Below are positions 38,558 through 48,024 of a DNA stretch of 64,000 bases, piece by piece (the stretch's first letter is position 1; every line of letters begins with the position of its first letter). Made by a program: the position numbers and the translations under genes. This stretch comes from Paenibacillus periandrae. Its GTDB lineage: Bacteria; Bacillota; Bacilli; Paenibacillales; NBRC-103111. The notes under the pieces were generated by a model. That model was not told where the DNA came from, did no database searches, and saw only the letters and a program-made list of their open reading frames with translations. Location of the stretch: NCBI RefSeq assembly GCF_022458865.1, contig NZ_JAJNMU010000031.1, positions 1 through 64,000 of the forward strand. The letters run 5' to 3'.

Positions 38558-38797
38558 CCTGAGAGTCCAACTATGTCATGTTCCATGTCAACGACGTCAG
38601 GTAACGGTGGTGGAAAAAATGCTTATTCAGTTCAGCCCTACCTCTTTAATTGCTGTGCCCTCAAACATTGAATGCCACTCCCTTCGTCTTAGTTTTCATG
38701 AAACTCATATTCACATCTAACAACTGCATATACAAACAAAATTATACATTATGTACGGTTGAAATGTCCACTCCTGTATCGACCCAAAACATATAAA

Positions 38798-38817
38798 GGG
38801 AGGCTATAAAGCCTCCC
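38798..38817 (-). terminator. Hairpin downstream of the alpha/beta hydrolase gene
   Basis: A GGGAGGCT/AGCCTCCC stem with a 4-nt loop, followed on the minus strand by TTTATATGTTTT. It lies 190 bp beyond the hydrolase stop at 39007. Confidence 0.5.
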
Positions 38818-39006
38818 CGCCATTATGGCATCCCTGCTTACGCAGAGATCACCTCAGGTTGTAGAATCATTGTTCATGATCACTCCTTTCCTTGGTACGT
38901 TAGCGGGCCCGCTACAATATCTATTAACTCATATCAGCACGCTTCTCTCAAGTTAAAGAACAATTATAATTATTTGTTCCTGATTGATCATAAGGATACT
39001 TTGCTG

Positions 39007-39795
39007 TTAGAACCCCTGCTTGGCCAGCCAAATCGCGCAGGCATCCGTCCAGGCACGTACACCGACCTGCTCTTCAGCCAACCCTAATCCATGACGACCA
39101 CTCTCATACACATGCAGCTCGAACGGTACCTTGTGGCGGCTGAGTGCCGAGGCAAACATCAGACTGTTTTCTACTGGAACAGAAGCATCATCAGCGGTAT
39201 GCCATAAGAAGGTCGGAGGTGTCTGGTCTGTTACTTGATTTTCGCTCGACAATAGCTCCACAAGCTGCGGATCAGCAGGATCACCCAACAGATTATTGCG
39301 TGAGCCCGCATGCGGATAGGCGATGAAGCTGATTACCGGATAGCACAGTACGAGCAGATCAGGGCGGCAGCCTTCCCGATCTATAGGGTCCTCGGCATCT
39401 GGCTGCCCGCTGTCATAATGCGTTCCACTGGCAGAAGCCAGATGGCCACCCGCCGAAAATCCAAGAATACCAACACGGGCGGGATCAATATTCCACTCCT
39501 TCGCCTTGCTGCGAACGATTCGAATCGCGCGCTGAGCATCGGATAACGGGTTCGGATGCTGATAAGGAGCTACACGATAATGTACAACAAATGCGGAAAT
39601 ACCCAATGAATTGAGCCATAGCGCAATCGGCTCTCCCTCATGATCGGCTCTACGTGCATAACCCCCGCCAGGACATATAACGACCGCAGCCGTTGGCGCT
39701 CCACCCTCCACGAGATAAGGCACCAGTGTTGGTAAATCCTCAGCCTCATCCCCTAATGCATTCGGTGTACCCTGTGGCCAAAGCAAAAGACTCAT
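39007..39795 (-). CDS. Alpha/beta hydrolase (esterase/BD-FAE-like)
   Basis: A 262-aa serine hydrolase. The oxyanion-hole segment CPGGGYARRADHEGEPIA, the nucleophile elbow GFSAGGHLAS (Ser), Asp in HTADDASVP and His in ESGRHGLGLA form the triad. This layout matches the acetyl-xylan-esterase-like or alpha-ester hydrolases of Bacillota; the substrate is uncertain. There is no signal peptide, so it is intracellular. ATG at 39795 has AAGGAGG 8 nt upstream; an upstream ATG at 39843 lacks one. Confidence 0.85.
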   Translation of the reverse strand: MSLLLWPQGTPNALGDEAEDLPTLVPYLVEGGAPTAAVVICPGGGYARRADHEGEPIALWLNSLGISAFVVHYRVAPYQHPNPLSDAQRAIRIVRSKAKEWNIDPARVGILGFSAGGHLASASGTHYDSGQPDAEDPIDREGCRPDLLVLCYPVISFIAYPHAGSRNNLLGDPADPQLVELLSSENQVTDQTPPTFLWHTADDASVPVENSLMFASALSRHKVPFELHVYESGRHGLGLAEEQVGVRAWTDACAIWLAKQGF

Positions 39796-39916
39796 TAACA
39801 AATCCTCCTTATAGTGCGTGTTCAATAGTCCACTTTTCATCAAAGAGATGGTTTCAAAGGGGACCGTGCGAACAACCTTTTGCTTTGATCATACTATAAT
39901 ACTGAGAACGTTTACA

Positions 39917-41035
39917 CTATTTTTTACTTATTTCCAGCATCGATGCTTGCAGCGCCGTAATCAAAAACTCATTATCCTCTTTCGTCCCCACCGTGATTCT
40001 CACATGCTGTGGAAGACCCCATAATCCGCCATGACGCACAACCACACCTTTGGTTAATAGCAGATCATAATATCGTTTGCTCTGTAGACCAAGCTCTACA
40101 AGCACGAAATTGCTCATACTTTTGATAAAGGGCAGCCCAAGTGCTGAAAAAGCTGCATATAGCTGCTCCCGTCCGGCACTATTGATCTGCTGCGATGCCT
40201 GCACATGCAAATCATCCGTGATAGCTGCAGCCGCTGCTGCTTGTGCCAATGCATTGACGTTGAAAGGCTCCTTGACCTTGAGAATGTGACTGATGATAGC
40301 CTCCGGTGCAGCACCAAAGCCGATACGGAGACCAGCCAAACCATAAATTTTGGAAAAGGTTTGCAGGACCACAACTGGATAGCCCTCACGCACATAATCC
40401 ATGCCGTCTGTATAGTCATCTGCTGTTGCAAAATGGCTATAAGCAGCATCAATCACGACTAACACTCTTGGTGGCAGGGCGGCAAGCAGCTTTTCCATAT
40501 CCCGCTTCGGTAAATAGGTGCCTGTCGGATTGTTGGGTGTACATATATAGAGGATCTTCGTTCGCTCCGTTATTGCAGATAGCATCAGCTCGATATTATA
40601 CCCATAGTCCTGATTGAGCGGCACAGCGATCACTTCGGCATTCATCAAACGTGCGCCAAATTCGTATTCGGTAAAAGACGGACTGGGTACGATGATTTCA
40701 TCCTCCGGCTCCAGAAAGGCTTCTGAAATGAGCGAAATCAGTTCATCCCCACCATTGGTGACTATGATTTGCCTCGATTGCAAATTTAATTTTGCAGCAA
40801 TGGCAGCATTCACATCTTTGGCATCGGCGTCCGGATAACGATGTATTTCAGCCATGAATTGCTGAACAGCCTTTATACCTTTGGGTGAAGCTCCCAGTGG
40901 ATTTTCATTGGAAGCAAGCTTCACTACCTTCGTTAGTCCAAGCTCCCGTTGAACCTCCCATATCGGTTTACCTGGTGTATAAGGCTTGATGCTTTCCAGC
41001 GCTTGACGCGGTTTAACCTGTGTTTTGATTGACAT
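39917..41035 (-). CDS. hisC: Histidinol-phosphate aminotransferase-type enzyme
   Basis: A 372-aa PLP-dependent fold-type I aminotransferase. KLASNENPLGASP, IHRYPDAD, NGGDELI, CTPNNPTGTY, TFSKIYGLAGLRIGF (PLP-binding Lys) and HVRITVGTKEDN are HisC hallmarks. The usual DEAY is replaced by DAAY (VIDAAYSHF), a mild deviation. The gene is alone, away from a his operon. In Paenibacillus-type genomes such orphan copies may serve histidine or aromatic amino acid synthesis. The ATG at 41035 has AAAGGAG upstream. Confidence 0.85.
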   Translation of the reverse strand: MSIKTQVKPRQALESIKPYTPGKPIWEVQRELGLTKVVKLASNENPLGASPKGIKAVQQFMAEIHRYPDADAKDVNAAIAAKLNLQSRQIIVTNGGDELISLISEAFLEPEDEIIVPSPSFTEYEFGARLMNAEVIAVPLNQDYGYNIELMLSAITERTKILYICTPNNPTGTYLPKRDMEKLLAALPPRVLVVIDAAYSHFATADDYTDGMDYVREGYPVVVLQTFSKIYGLAGLRIGFGAAPEAIISHILKVKEPFNVNALAQAAAAAAITDDLHVQASQQINSAGREQLYAAFSALGLPFIKSMSNFVLVELGLQSKRYYDLLLTKGVVVRHGGLWGLPQHVRITVGTKEDNEFLITALQASMLEISKK

Positions 41036-41103
41036 CCTGTCAGCTCCTTTTACTTTATCACTACACTCTGATAATACATTAATGCGTTACTATAGTAAAG
41101 TAT

Positions 41104-42321
41104 TTATTTTTCCGTTAATGATCGCAGTCGTCGGAGCGACGGGAATAAATACATCCATAAGCCGGCAACGGCTATCGTACCAATCCCTCCGATGAATGCA
41201 GCGGGAACAGCCCCCATAAACCCTGCCATCATACCTGACTCGAACTCGCCAAGCTGATTGGACGTCCCAACGAAAAGCGAATTCACAGCGTTCACTCGGC
41301 CCCGCATTTCATCTGGCGTTTGCAATTGCACGAGAGATGACCTAATCACGACACTGACTACATCCGAGGCTCCAATGAAGAGCAAAGCCACTAACGATAT
41401 CAACAAGTTCGTAGAAAGGGCAAAGAGCATGGTCGCCAATCCAAACACAAACAGCGCTCCGAACAATGTGGAGCCAAAGGCTTTTTTAAGTGGAAAATAG
41501 GCCAACACAATCGACATGACCAGGGCACCAACCGCTGGTGCAGTGCGCATAACTCCCAATGCCCAAGGGCCTGCATGCAAAATGTCCTGCGCAAATATCG
41601 GCATAAGCGCTGTTGCTCCGCCAAGCAGTACAGCAAAAAGATCAAGCGAGATCGTTCCCAATATGATTGGGCGGCGATAAATAAACACCATGCCTGAGAA
41701 GATAGAGCTCATGGACAGTGGTTCCAGTTTTCGTATACTTTGCTCCATGCGGATCAGGAAGGTAAGGATTCCGGCAGCTGACAGCGCAACCGCAGCTGTG
41801 ATGTAAACAAAGGCAGGACCCACAGAAAAAAGCAATCCGCCAAGGGAAGGACCGAGGATTTGAGCTGTTTGACCAGCTGAGGTACTCCATGCGATAGCTT
41901 GCTGTAAAATAGCTTTGGGCACCAGCTGTGGTAACAGCGCCGAGGACGAGGGCCCTTCAAATGCCCGACACGCTCCGATAATCGCGGCGGCCACCAAAAT
42001 TTGATCACGGCCAAGCCAGCCTGCTAGATTCCCGAGCAGCAGCAGAACAGCTATCGCAGCCTCGACGATCTGACAAAAGAAAACGATCTTGCGCCGGTCA
42101 AAACGGTCTGCAACATGCCCGACTACTAAGGTTAACAGCACCATGGGTACAAACTGGGCCAGACCCACAAAACCAAGACTGAACGCGTCATGAGTTAAAT
42201 CATACATCTGCCATCCGATCGCAACGGAGAGCATTTGGAACGAGGTTGAAGATAAAGTTCGCGATATCCAAAATTTCGTGAAAGACGAATGCTTATGAAT
42301 AGAATCCGGTGATTGAAGCAA
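41104..42321 (-). CDS. MFS exporter (EntS/MFS_3-like)
   Basis: A 405-aa protein with about 12 membrane helices. GHVADRFDRRKIVF (loop 2-3 motif), a long central region (RMEQSIRKLEPLS) and SSLVQLQTPDEMRGRVNAV, with its conserved MRGRV motif, identify the MFS_3 group that includes enterobactin exporter EntS. The substrate is unknown. TTG at 42321 is preferred (AAAGGAA about 10 nt upstream) over a GTG at 42333 that abuts the site. Confidence 0.82.
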   Translation of the reverse strand: MLQSPDSIHKHSSFTKFWISRTLSSTSFQMLSVAIGWQMYDLTHDAFSLGFVGLAQFVPMVLLTLVVGHVADRFDRRKIVFFCQIVEAAIAVLLLLGNLAGWLGRDQILVAAAIIGACRAFEGPSSSALLPQLVPKAILQQAIAWSTSAGQTAQILGPSLGGLLFSVGPAFVYITAAVALSAAGILTFLIRMEQSIRKLEPLSMSSIFSGMVFIYRRPIILGTISLDLFAVLLGGATALMPIFAQDILHAGPWALGVMRTAPAVGALVMSIVLAYFPLKKAFGSTLFGALFVFGLATMLFALSTNLLISLVALLFIGASDVVSVVIRSSLVQLQTPDEMRGRVNAVNSLFVGTSNQLGEFESGMMAGFMGAVPAAFIGGIGTIAVAGLWMYLFPSLRRLRSLTEK

Positions 42322-42404
42322 AGTGAGGGTCACTTCCTTTTACAGAATTACAAAATTACAGGATCATTGAATCAGAGCTAGTCTAGCCCGCTAGTCATAG
42401 ATGA

Positions 42405-42441
42405 CAAAAAACCTCTAAAACCAAAGGGTATTAGAGGGTTT
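42405..42441 (-). terminator. Terminator of the DUF4157 gene
   Basis: AACCCTCTAA...TTAGAGGTT with TTTTTTG on the minus strand, 78 bp past the stop at 42519. Confidence 0.8.
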
Positions 42442-42518
42442 GATACAGTCGAACTGGGTTCTATTGAGCAGCCATTAACAGGCTTGTCGGAATTTTATAC
42501 CATTACAACAAGATCGCT

Positions 42519-43346
42519 TTACAGCTTGCGTCCAAAGCTTTCATATGAAACCGTGATATTGGCATCGGTAATCGTTTTGGGAACAACATTGTTCTTCTTC
42601 AACAGCTTTTTGACCTGCGTATCATAGTTTACCTGGCCTCTGGGATGAGATTTGGTCGTAGCTACATGCTCCTCGCCATCATATTGAAACTCCTGCACGA
42701 CGCCACCTGCGTCTGTATAAGATCCGGTAATATTTTTTACATAGATTTCGGTCTGCTGGAGCTGAATGACGCCGCCTTCGGTTTTCATCTGAATCGCTTG
42801 CTGGCCCATACGGTCTGCTTCCGATTCGAGTGCGGCATCATCATTAATGGAAACTCCGCTCTTCGCCTGCATCGTCGGATTTACACGTCCTTGCTTTTGC
42901 TGTACGACATGCCATGCTTCATGCGGCAGATGCTTTTCCTGACCCGGACCCAGATGAATATCAGCGCCCTGTGCGTATGCTAATGCATTCAGCTCCTGCG
43001 GCTTCGAGGAATTATAATGAACCTTTACATCGTCCATAGACATTCCTGATAGGTTTTCCACACCTTGCTTAAGCTGATCCGGCATACCATTCTTCTCCTT
43101 CTCGGATTCCTTTTCCGGAGGATCCACTACACGTTGAATGGCAGCTCTCGATCGCATCAGCTGGGCAACCGCCTTATTGCCTATCGTTTGTTGAAGCTGC
43201 ATAAAGTCTTCAGGCGATTCAGGTTCACGCATATGGCTCATGGAACTGTTTGACTGCCGCTGCTCCTCAAGCTGCTGCTGCGGTTGTGTAAGGGCAGAAC
43301 CTCTTCCCGAATTCCGGTTTGCTTTTTTTCTCATAAATGTCGGCAT
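42519..43346 (-). CDS. DUF4157 (eCIS core-type) protein, orphan
   Basis: A 275-aa protein. The N-terminal 90 residues are low-complexity (Gln/Ser/Asn). Residues about 88-160 form DUF4157: [47 protein letters not shown]. The zinc-metalloprotease-like HEAWH is at 142-146, with a downstream Glu (LESEADRMG). The last 75 residues (after about 195) form a small unrecognised beta-rich domain. DUF4157 is linked with contractile injection system cargo and polymorphic toxins; no tube, sheath or baseplate genes are in this window. It has no signal peptide and is monocistronic, with a terminator. Confidence 0.82.
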   Translation of the reverse strand: MPTFMRKKANRNSGRGSALTQPQQQLEEQRQSNSSMSHMREPESPEDFMQLQQTIGNKAVAQLMRSRAAIQRVVDPPEKESEKEKNGMPDQLKQGVENLSGMSMDDVKVHYNSSKPQELNALAYAQGADIHLGPGQEKHLPHEAWHVVQQKQGRVNPTMQAKSGVSINDDAALESEADRMGQQAIQMKTEGGVIQLQQTEIYVKNITGSYTDAGGVVQEFQYDGEEHVATTKSHPRGQVNYDTQVKKLLKKNNVVPKTITDANITVSYESFGRKL

Positions 43347-43433
43347 GTTAACCTCCCTTTAAAGCATCCAATAACCGTACTTATTCGATCAACACCCACA
43401 AATTTCCTGCTCTACCGAGCCCAAACCACCAGC

Positions 43434-45023
43434 TTATTCCCAAATAACTTCCCAATTGCTGTTTAAGGCAGCTTCAATTGTTCCTTTTTCCATAATGTAA
43501 GAAGCCAGCAGCTCAGCCATGTCTGTCGGAATGTCTTTCACTATGGGCTTGCCATGAAACATCGCATAGTTCCCGCCACCGCCAGCCCTGTAATTATTCA
43601 TCACTACATCATAATGACCGTTCATGTCCAAGGGCTGTCCCTGATAGCCCAAGCTCTGCACACGCTCGCCTTCCGGCCGCGATATGTTGAGCTTATATGT
43701 GATTCCTTCCCACATATCATAATTGTAATGCTGCGGCTTAGGCTCGCTAAAGGCTGTACTGACCTGCACCGGACCGCCCGTATATGGAGCAAAATATGCT
43801 GCAGAATGCTCCAGTGCATCCTTAATATCTTGTCCGCTCACTCTAAGCACCTGCAAAGTATTCGGGTATATATAGTTGGATACAATATCCCTCATCGTAA
43901 TATCTGACGGGAATCCCGGTGAAATATTATCGAATAGAGCCGTATTGGAAATCGAGGCGCCTGACAGCTCCATCTGTACCCTGTTGATGAACTCGATCAG
44001 AGGATGCTCCTTTAAACGAAGGGCCATGGGGTCAGTGACCCGCATATCACCGAGCAGCTTGCCGATAGGCTGATCCAGCCACTTTTGCGTTAAGGCTTCA
44101 TTTGGTTGCAATAGCTCGACAATTTCTGCCTGCGGCGGAACACCCGAAGGAGACAGCAGCTCAGAGCTGGATTCCAACAAATGCCAGCCGTTCTCTGTAT
44201 GCTCCATGTGAAGCTGTACCTTTCCGAGAAACGCTCCCTGACTGCCTGGCTGCATAATCGTAACTCCACCCAGACGTTTACCAGCGATCGATCGATGCTG
44301 ATGTCCGGTAAGCAGCACATCAATCCCCTTTACCTCCTGGCACAGCCTGTATCCCTGATTTTCTCCCGTTAACGGCTCTGTCGGTTCTCCCGTATCCAGA
44401 TCACGCTCAAATCCGCCATGATAGGACACGACAACGACGTCCGCCTTTTGCTCATTTCGTAAATAAGCTACCCATTTCTGTGCAGCCTCGACAGCATCGT
44501 CGAACCGCAGACCCGCAATATGCTCGGCTTTTTCCCAGTTCGGGATGTAAGGGGTCGTCAAGCCAAGTACAGCTATTGTTGGGCCATTGTCGAACGCTTT
44601 GAGTATATAGGGCTGTCCGAAATACGGCTCCCCACTCTCGTTATCAACAATATTCGCACTTAACCATGGGAATGCCGATTCCTTTACCGCTTTATGTAAT
44701 AAAGGCAGACCATAGTTGAACTCGTGATTGCCCATGACAGCAGCATCGTAATGCAGCTTGTTTAAACAGCTGATCATCGGGTTAGGAGCAGCGGCATCCA
44801 GACGGGCATGGTGGTAAGCGAGGGGCGTGCCTTGAATCAAATCTCCGTTATCGATCACAAGGACAGCCTCCTGCAAGGCCCTTTCTCTTTCAATTAATGT
44901 GGCGATTCGGGCAAAACCAATGTCAGCAGACTCATTATTTGCATATTGAATGGGCAGCATAAAGCCATGAAGATCGCTTGTTTGCAGAATGGTAATCGTC
45001 TGCTTTACCGATGTATTTATCAA
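43434..45023 (-). CDS. Cytoplasmic 5'-nucleotidase / cyclic phosphodiesterase-like metallophosphoesterase
   Basis: A 529-aa two-domain enzyme. The N-terminal metallophosphoesterase has LQTSDLHG, VIDNGDLIQGTP, MGNHEFNYG, YHGGFERD and LLTGHQHRS as dimetal ligand motifs. The C-terminal 5_nucleotid_C domain has the substrate-stacking region (NYDMWEGITYKLNISRP, NNYRAGGGGNY). There is no signal peptide, unlike secreted UshA or YfkN, so it is intracellular like YunD. TTG at 45023 is chosen, with CAGGAG 9 nt upstream. Confidence 0.87.
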   Translation of the reverse strand: MINTSVKQTITILQTSDLHGFMLPIQYANNESADIGFARIATLIERERALQEAVLVIDNGDLIQGTPLAYHHARLDAAAPNPMISCLNKLHYDAAVMGNHEFNYGLPLLHKAVKESAFPWLSANIVDNESGEPYFGQPYILKAFDNGPTIAVLGLTTPYIPNWEKAEHIAGLRFDDAVEAAQKWVAYLRNEQKADVVVVSYHGGFERDLDTGEPTEPLTGENQGYRLCQEVKGIDVLLTGHQHRSIAGKRLGGVTIMQPGSQGAFLGKVQLHMEHTENGWHLLESSSELLSPSGVPPQAEIVELLQPNEALTQKWLDQPIGKLLGDMRVTDPMALRLKEHPLIEFINRVQMELSGASISNTALFDNISPGFPSDITMRDIVSNYIYPNTLQVLRVSGQDIKDALEHSAAYFAPYTGGPVQVSTAFSEPKPQHYNYDMWEGITYKLNISRPEGERVQSLGYQGQPLDMNGHYDVVMNNYRAGGGGNYAMFHGKPIVKDIPTDMAELLASYIMEKGTIEAALNSNWEVIWE

Positions 45024-45203
45024 TGGGATGGCTCCTGTCAATTATGGAATGTTGTTGTTATTGATTCTTCTACCTACTATATCAAACAATTCCAAGATGC
45101 TTCAAGGCAATTGCAGTACCCTGCTTGGAGCTAATTTCATCCCTGTCATCATATGTAATATACATACATTTTAAAACACAATAACTAACGTGAATGTAAC
45201 GTG

Positions 45204-45258
45204 TTAATCATAAATTTATAAATTATTTACTGTCCTGTTGGATATATTATGCTATAGT
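45204..45258 (+). promoter_or_regulatory. PhoP-box-like triple repeat and -10 upstream of phnD
   Basis: TTAATC-N5-TTTATA-N5-TTTACT (45204-45231) are three TTAACA-like hexamers at exact 11-bp steps, as in PhoP-activated promoters of Bacillus. An extended -10 (TGCTATAGT, hexamer 45253-45258) lies 21 bp further on. This suggests phosphate-starvation control of phnD. Confidence 0.5.
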
Positions 45259-45301
45259 AGAGGCAGCTTGTATTTTACAATTAACAGGAGGTCAAAAAGA
45301 C

Positions 45302-46294
45302 ATGTTTAAAAAATTTGCATCCTTAAGCCTGACGCTGGTTCTTACCGCGGGAATCGCAGCAGCTTGTGGACAGACAGCAGCACCGACGCCAGCAGCACCT
45401 GCTCCTGCGACTCCAGCTCCAGCAGCAACACCTGCTCCTACTCCAGCACCGACAGCCAAAGGGTATGCACCTAAAGAATTAAATGTACAATTCGTACCTT
45501 CCCAAAGCGCTGAAACGTTGGAAGCCAAAGCAAAGCCGCTTGAAAAGCTGCTTGGCGACAAGCTCGGTATTCCAGTAAAGGTAACAATCTCCACTAACTA
45601 TAACACGATCATCGAAGCTATGGCTTCCAAAAAAGTAGATATCGGCTTCTTGCCTCCTACGGGCTACGTGTTGGCTCATGACGATAAAAAAGCTGCTGAT
45701 CTGCTGCTTCAAGCCCAACGTTATGGTGTTAACGACGAAACTGGACAAGAAGACAAATCCAAGCTTGTTGATTCCTACAAATCCATGATTATCGTCAAAA
45801 AAGATTCCCCAATCAAAACGATTGAAGATCTGAAAGGCAAAAAAATCGCATGGCAGGATGTAACATCATCCGCTGGTTATATTTATCCAGGTCTTGAATT
45901 GAAGAAGAAAAACATCGACCCTGATAAAGACGTTAAAGGTATTGTCGTAAAGGGCCACGATAAAGGCGTTCTAGCTGTATTGAATGATGAAGTTGACGCA
46001 GCGGCTGTGTTCCAGGATGCTCGCTTGAACGTTGTTAAGGATGTTCCGGACGTATTCGAAAAAACTCGCGTGCTGTTCTTCACAACTCCGATCCCTAATG
46101 ATACCATCGCTGTTCGTACGGACATGAGCGATGAATGGCGCAAGAAAATTTCCGATGCTTTCATTGCTATCGGTCAAGACCCACAAGGCCAACAAATCAT
46201 CTATGAAGTGTATTCCCACCGCGGGTATACAACATCGGATGACAGCAAATTCAATGTTGTTCGTGATGCTAACAAGCAAATGGGCGGCAAATAA
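45302..46294 (+). CDS. phnD: Phosphonate/phosphite ABC transporter substrate-binding lipoprotein
   Basis: A 330-aa lipoprotein (AAACGQ lipobox) with a long Ala/Pro/Thr linker (about 25-55) and a PhnD-type periplasmic-binding-protein domain. NVQFVPSQSAETL, VDIGFLPPTGYVLA, LKGKKIAWQDVTSSAGYIYP and TPIPNDTIAVR carry the ligand-contacting segments. ATG at 45302 has AGGAGG. It is convergent with the cognate permease and ATPase genes rather than in line with them, so each side must have its own promoter. The ligand may be phosphonate, phosphite or phosphate. Confidence 0.92.
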   Translation: MFKKFASLSLTLVLTAGIAAACGQTAAPTPAAPAPATPAPAATPAPTPAPTAKGYAPKELNVQFVPSQSAETLEAKAKPLEKLLGDKLGIPVKVTISTNYNTIIEAMASKKVDIGFLPPTGYVLAHDDKKAADLLLQAQRYGVNDETGQEDKSKLVDSYKSMIIVKKDSPIKTIEDLKGKKIAWQDVTSSAGYIYPGLELKKKNIDPDKDVKGIVVKGHDKGVLAVLNDEVDAAAVFQDARLNVVKDVPDVFEKTRVLFFTTPIPNDTIAVRTDMSDEWRKKISDAFIAIGQDPQGQQIIYEVYSHRGYTTSDDSKFNVVRDANKQMGGK

Positions 46295-46310
46295 GCATTT
46301 CGATCATCAA

Positions 46311-46364
46311 GCAACAAAAAGACCGTATCCGCAGGAATTTCCTGTGAGATACGGTCTTTTTGTT
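46311..46364. terminator. Bidirectional terminator between phnD and phnE
   Basis: A perfect 18-bp stem, CAACAAAAAGACCGTATC and its complement, with T5 and A5 tracts inside the arms; it serves both convergent units. Confidence 0.92.
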
Positions 46365-46435
46365 GCTCCATTATTAAGGAGTATCCTAACAGAACAGCAG
46401 CGCGGTAAGAAGTAATTACCGCGCCTCGTCCTCCA

Positions 46436-47233
46436 TTAAATAATACGTTTACGAATATAGCCTGAAATCAGATCAATGATCGTCACCATCACGATAACAC
46501 CCAATAAAATAATGCCGACACGAGGCCAACTTCGAGCCTCCAGTGCAAATATAAGCGGAGTCCCGATACCACCAGCCCCAATTACACCAAGGATCGCTGC
46601 AGAACGGATATTGATTTCAAAGCGATATAAAGCGAAAGAGAGGAAGTCTGGCATAACCTGCGGAATCACGGCAAACCATAACGTCTGCAGCTTGTTGGCA
46701 CCACATGCGGTCAACGCTTCTGTTGGACCATGATCCAAATTTTCAATCGCTTCCGAGTACAGTTTACCAAGCATCCCGATCGAGTGTACGCCGAGTGCTA
46801 ATGAACCTGCGTAAGAGCCGGGGCCTACAGCTTTAATAAATATAATAGCCATCACAACCTCGGGGAATGTACGGATCGCGCTCAGCATAAACTTGCCGCT
46901 GCTCGTAGCCCATTTTGCCTTCCCCTTCGCACTAGCAGCCCAGAAAGCAAACGGTATACAGAGCACTGCCGAAATCACGGTACCCAGCACGGCTATCGCG
47001 GCAGTTTCCAGCAGACCACGAAGCAGATCCTCGCCCTCAGGTAAATAAACGAAATTCCAATCCGGATGCAGCAGCCCCCGCAGTATGGCCATGGACACCT
47101 GGCCTGCTGTCGCTTTAATTCCACTGAACTCCAGTCCGGAAAATCCCCATACAATTAAAATAATCGTCACTAACCATATTGCCCAGTAGCGAATGCGACG
47201 GCCAACACTTGCTTTCATCGTCTCTGGCTTCAT
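46436..47233 (-). CDS. phnE: Phosphonate ABC transporter permease (second PhnE)
   Basis: A 265-aa permease with about six membrane helices and the PhnE-type EAA loop (TEALTACGANKLQTLWFAVIPQVMPDFLSF). ATG at 47233 overlaps the stop of the first permease gene by 4 bp (ATGA), so they are coupled and probably form a heterodimer. It is the last gene of phnC-phnE-phnE. Confidence 0.9.
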   Translation of the reverse strand: MKPETMKASVGRRIRYWAIWLVTIILIVWGFSGLEFSGIKATAGQVSMAILRGLLHPDWNFVYLPEGEDLLRGLLETAAIAVLGTVISAVLCIPFAFWAASAKGKAKWATSSGKFMLSAIRTFPEVVMAIIFIKAVGPGSYAGSLALGVHSIGMLGKLYSEAIENLDHGPTEALTACGANKLQTLWFAVIPQVMPDFLSFALYRFEINIRSAAILGVIGAGGIGTPLIFALEARSWPRVGIILLGVIVMVTIIDLISGYIRKRII

Positions 47234-48024
47234 AACAGCTTCTCCCGTAACTTCGTACTCACATAATCAATGATCAACACGACCACAAATATTAGTAATA
47301 TGATCGTTGATGCCTGATCATATCTCAGACGATCCAAAGCGCGCTGCAGCAGCAATCCAATACCACCGGCCCCTACAAACCCGAGAATGGTAGCAGCACG
47401 CACATTAACTTCAAATGTATAAAGCACAAATCCAGCGAACTGTGCGGTAACCTGAGGCAGCACACCGAATCGAATCCACTGCAGCTTATTCGCGCCAACC
47501 GCTGTCATAGCTTCCGGAGGCCCCGGATCAATAGACTCAATAGACTCATAAGTAAGCTTGGATACCAGTCCAAATGAGAAAAAGGCAAGCGCTATTGTTC
47601 CCGCCAATGCGCCATATCCGACGATAGCCGCGAAGACACCTGCATACATCAGGTCAGGAATCGTGCGGACAAAGTTCAAAATAAAGCGGGCAGCAGCGCT
47701 TAAAACCGGTACACGGGTTACATTGCGAGCGGCCAGGAACGAAATCGGAATCGCAATTAATGAACCGACAACCGTACCGACAATCGCCATGCGAATCGTT
47801 TCCAGCATCGGCCCCCAGCCCGTGCTAAAGTAACTCCAATTGGGCGGGTACATTTCGACGAACAGCTTGCCCATTTCCGGAATACCTTCTATAAGCTCGG
47901 GTATCGAAACATTGGTCTTGTACGCACTGGCACCCAGGAGTATAAGTAGCATAATAATGGAAAGATTCCTTTTTAATGATGAAGACTTCTGTAAAGCAGC
48001 GTTTTTACCCTTGGATGGCGACAT
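47230..48024 (-). CDS. phnE: Phosphonate ABC transporter permease (first PhnE)
   Basis: A 264-aa permease with a basic N-terminus, about six helices and the EAA loop PEAMTAVGANKLQWIRFGVLPQV, and FVGAGGIGLLLQRAL near the end. The start overlaps the phnC stop by one base (TGATG). It pairs with the second PhnE and PhnC. Confidence 0.9.
   Translation of the reverse strand: MSPSKGKNAALQKSSSLKRNLSIIMLLILLGASAYKTNVSIPELIEGIPEMGKLFVEMYPPNWSYFSTGWGPMLETIRMAIVGTVVGSLIAIPISFLAARNVTRVPVLSAAARFILNFVRTIPDLMYAGVFAAIVGYGALAGTIALAFFSFGLVSKLTYESIESIDPGPPEAMTAVGANKLQWIRFGVLPQVTAQFAGFVLYTFEVNVRAATILGFVGAGGIGLLLQRALDRLRYDQASTIILLIFVVVLIIDYVSTKLREKLL

Noticed and set aside
38547-38700. Possible glycine riboswitch on the minus strand (ACTCTCAGGC before a terminator)
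   Set aside because: Only this short phrase resembles the glycine aptamer; the conserved tandem-aptamer helices are not seen, and the downstream gene is not a glycine-related enzyme.
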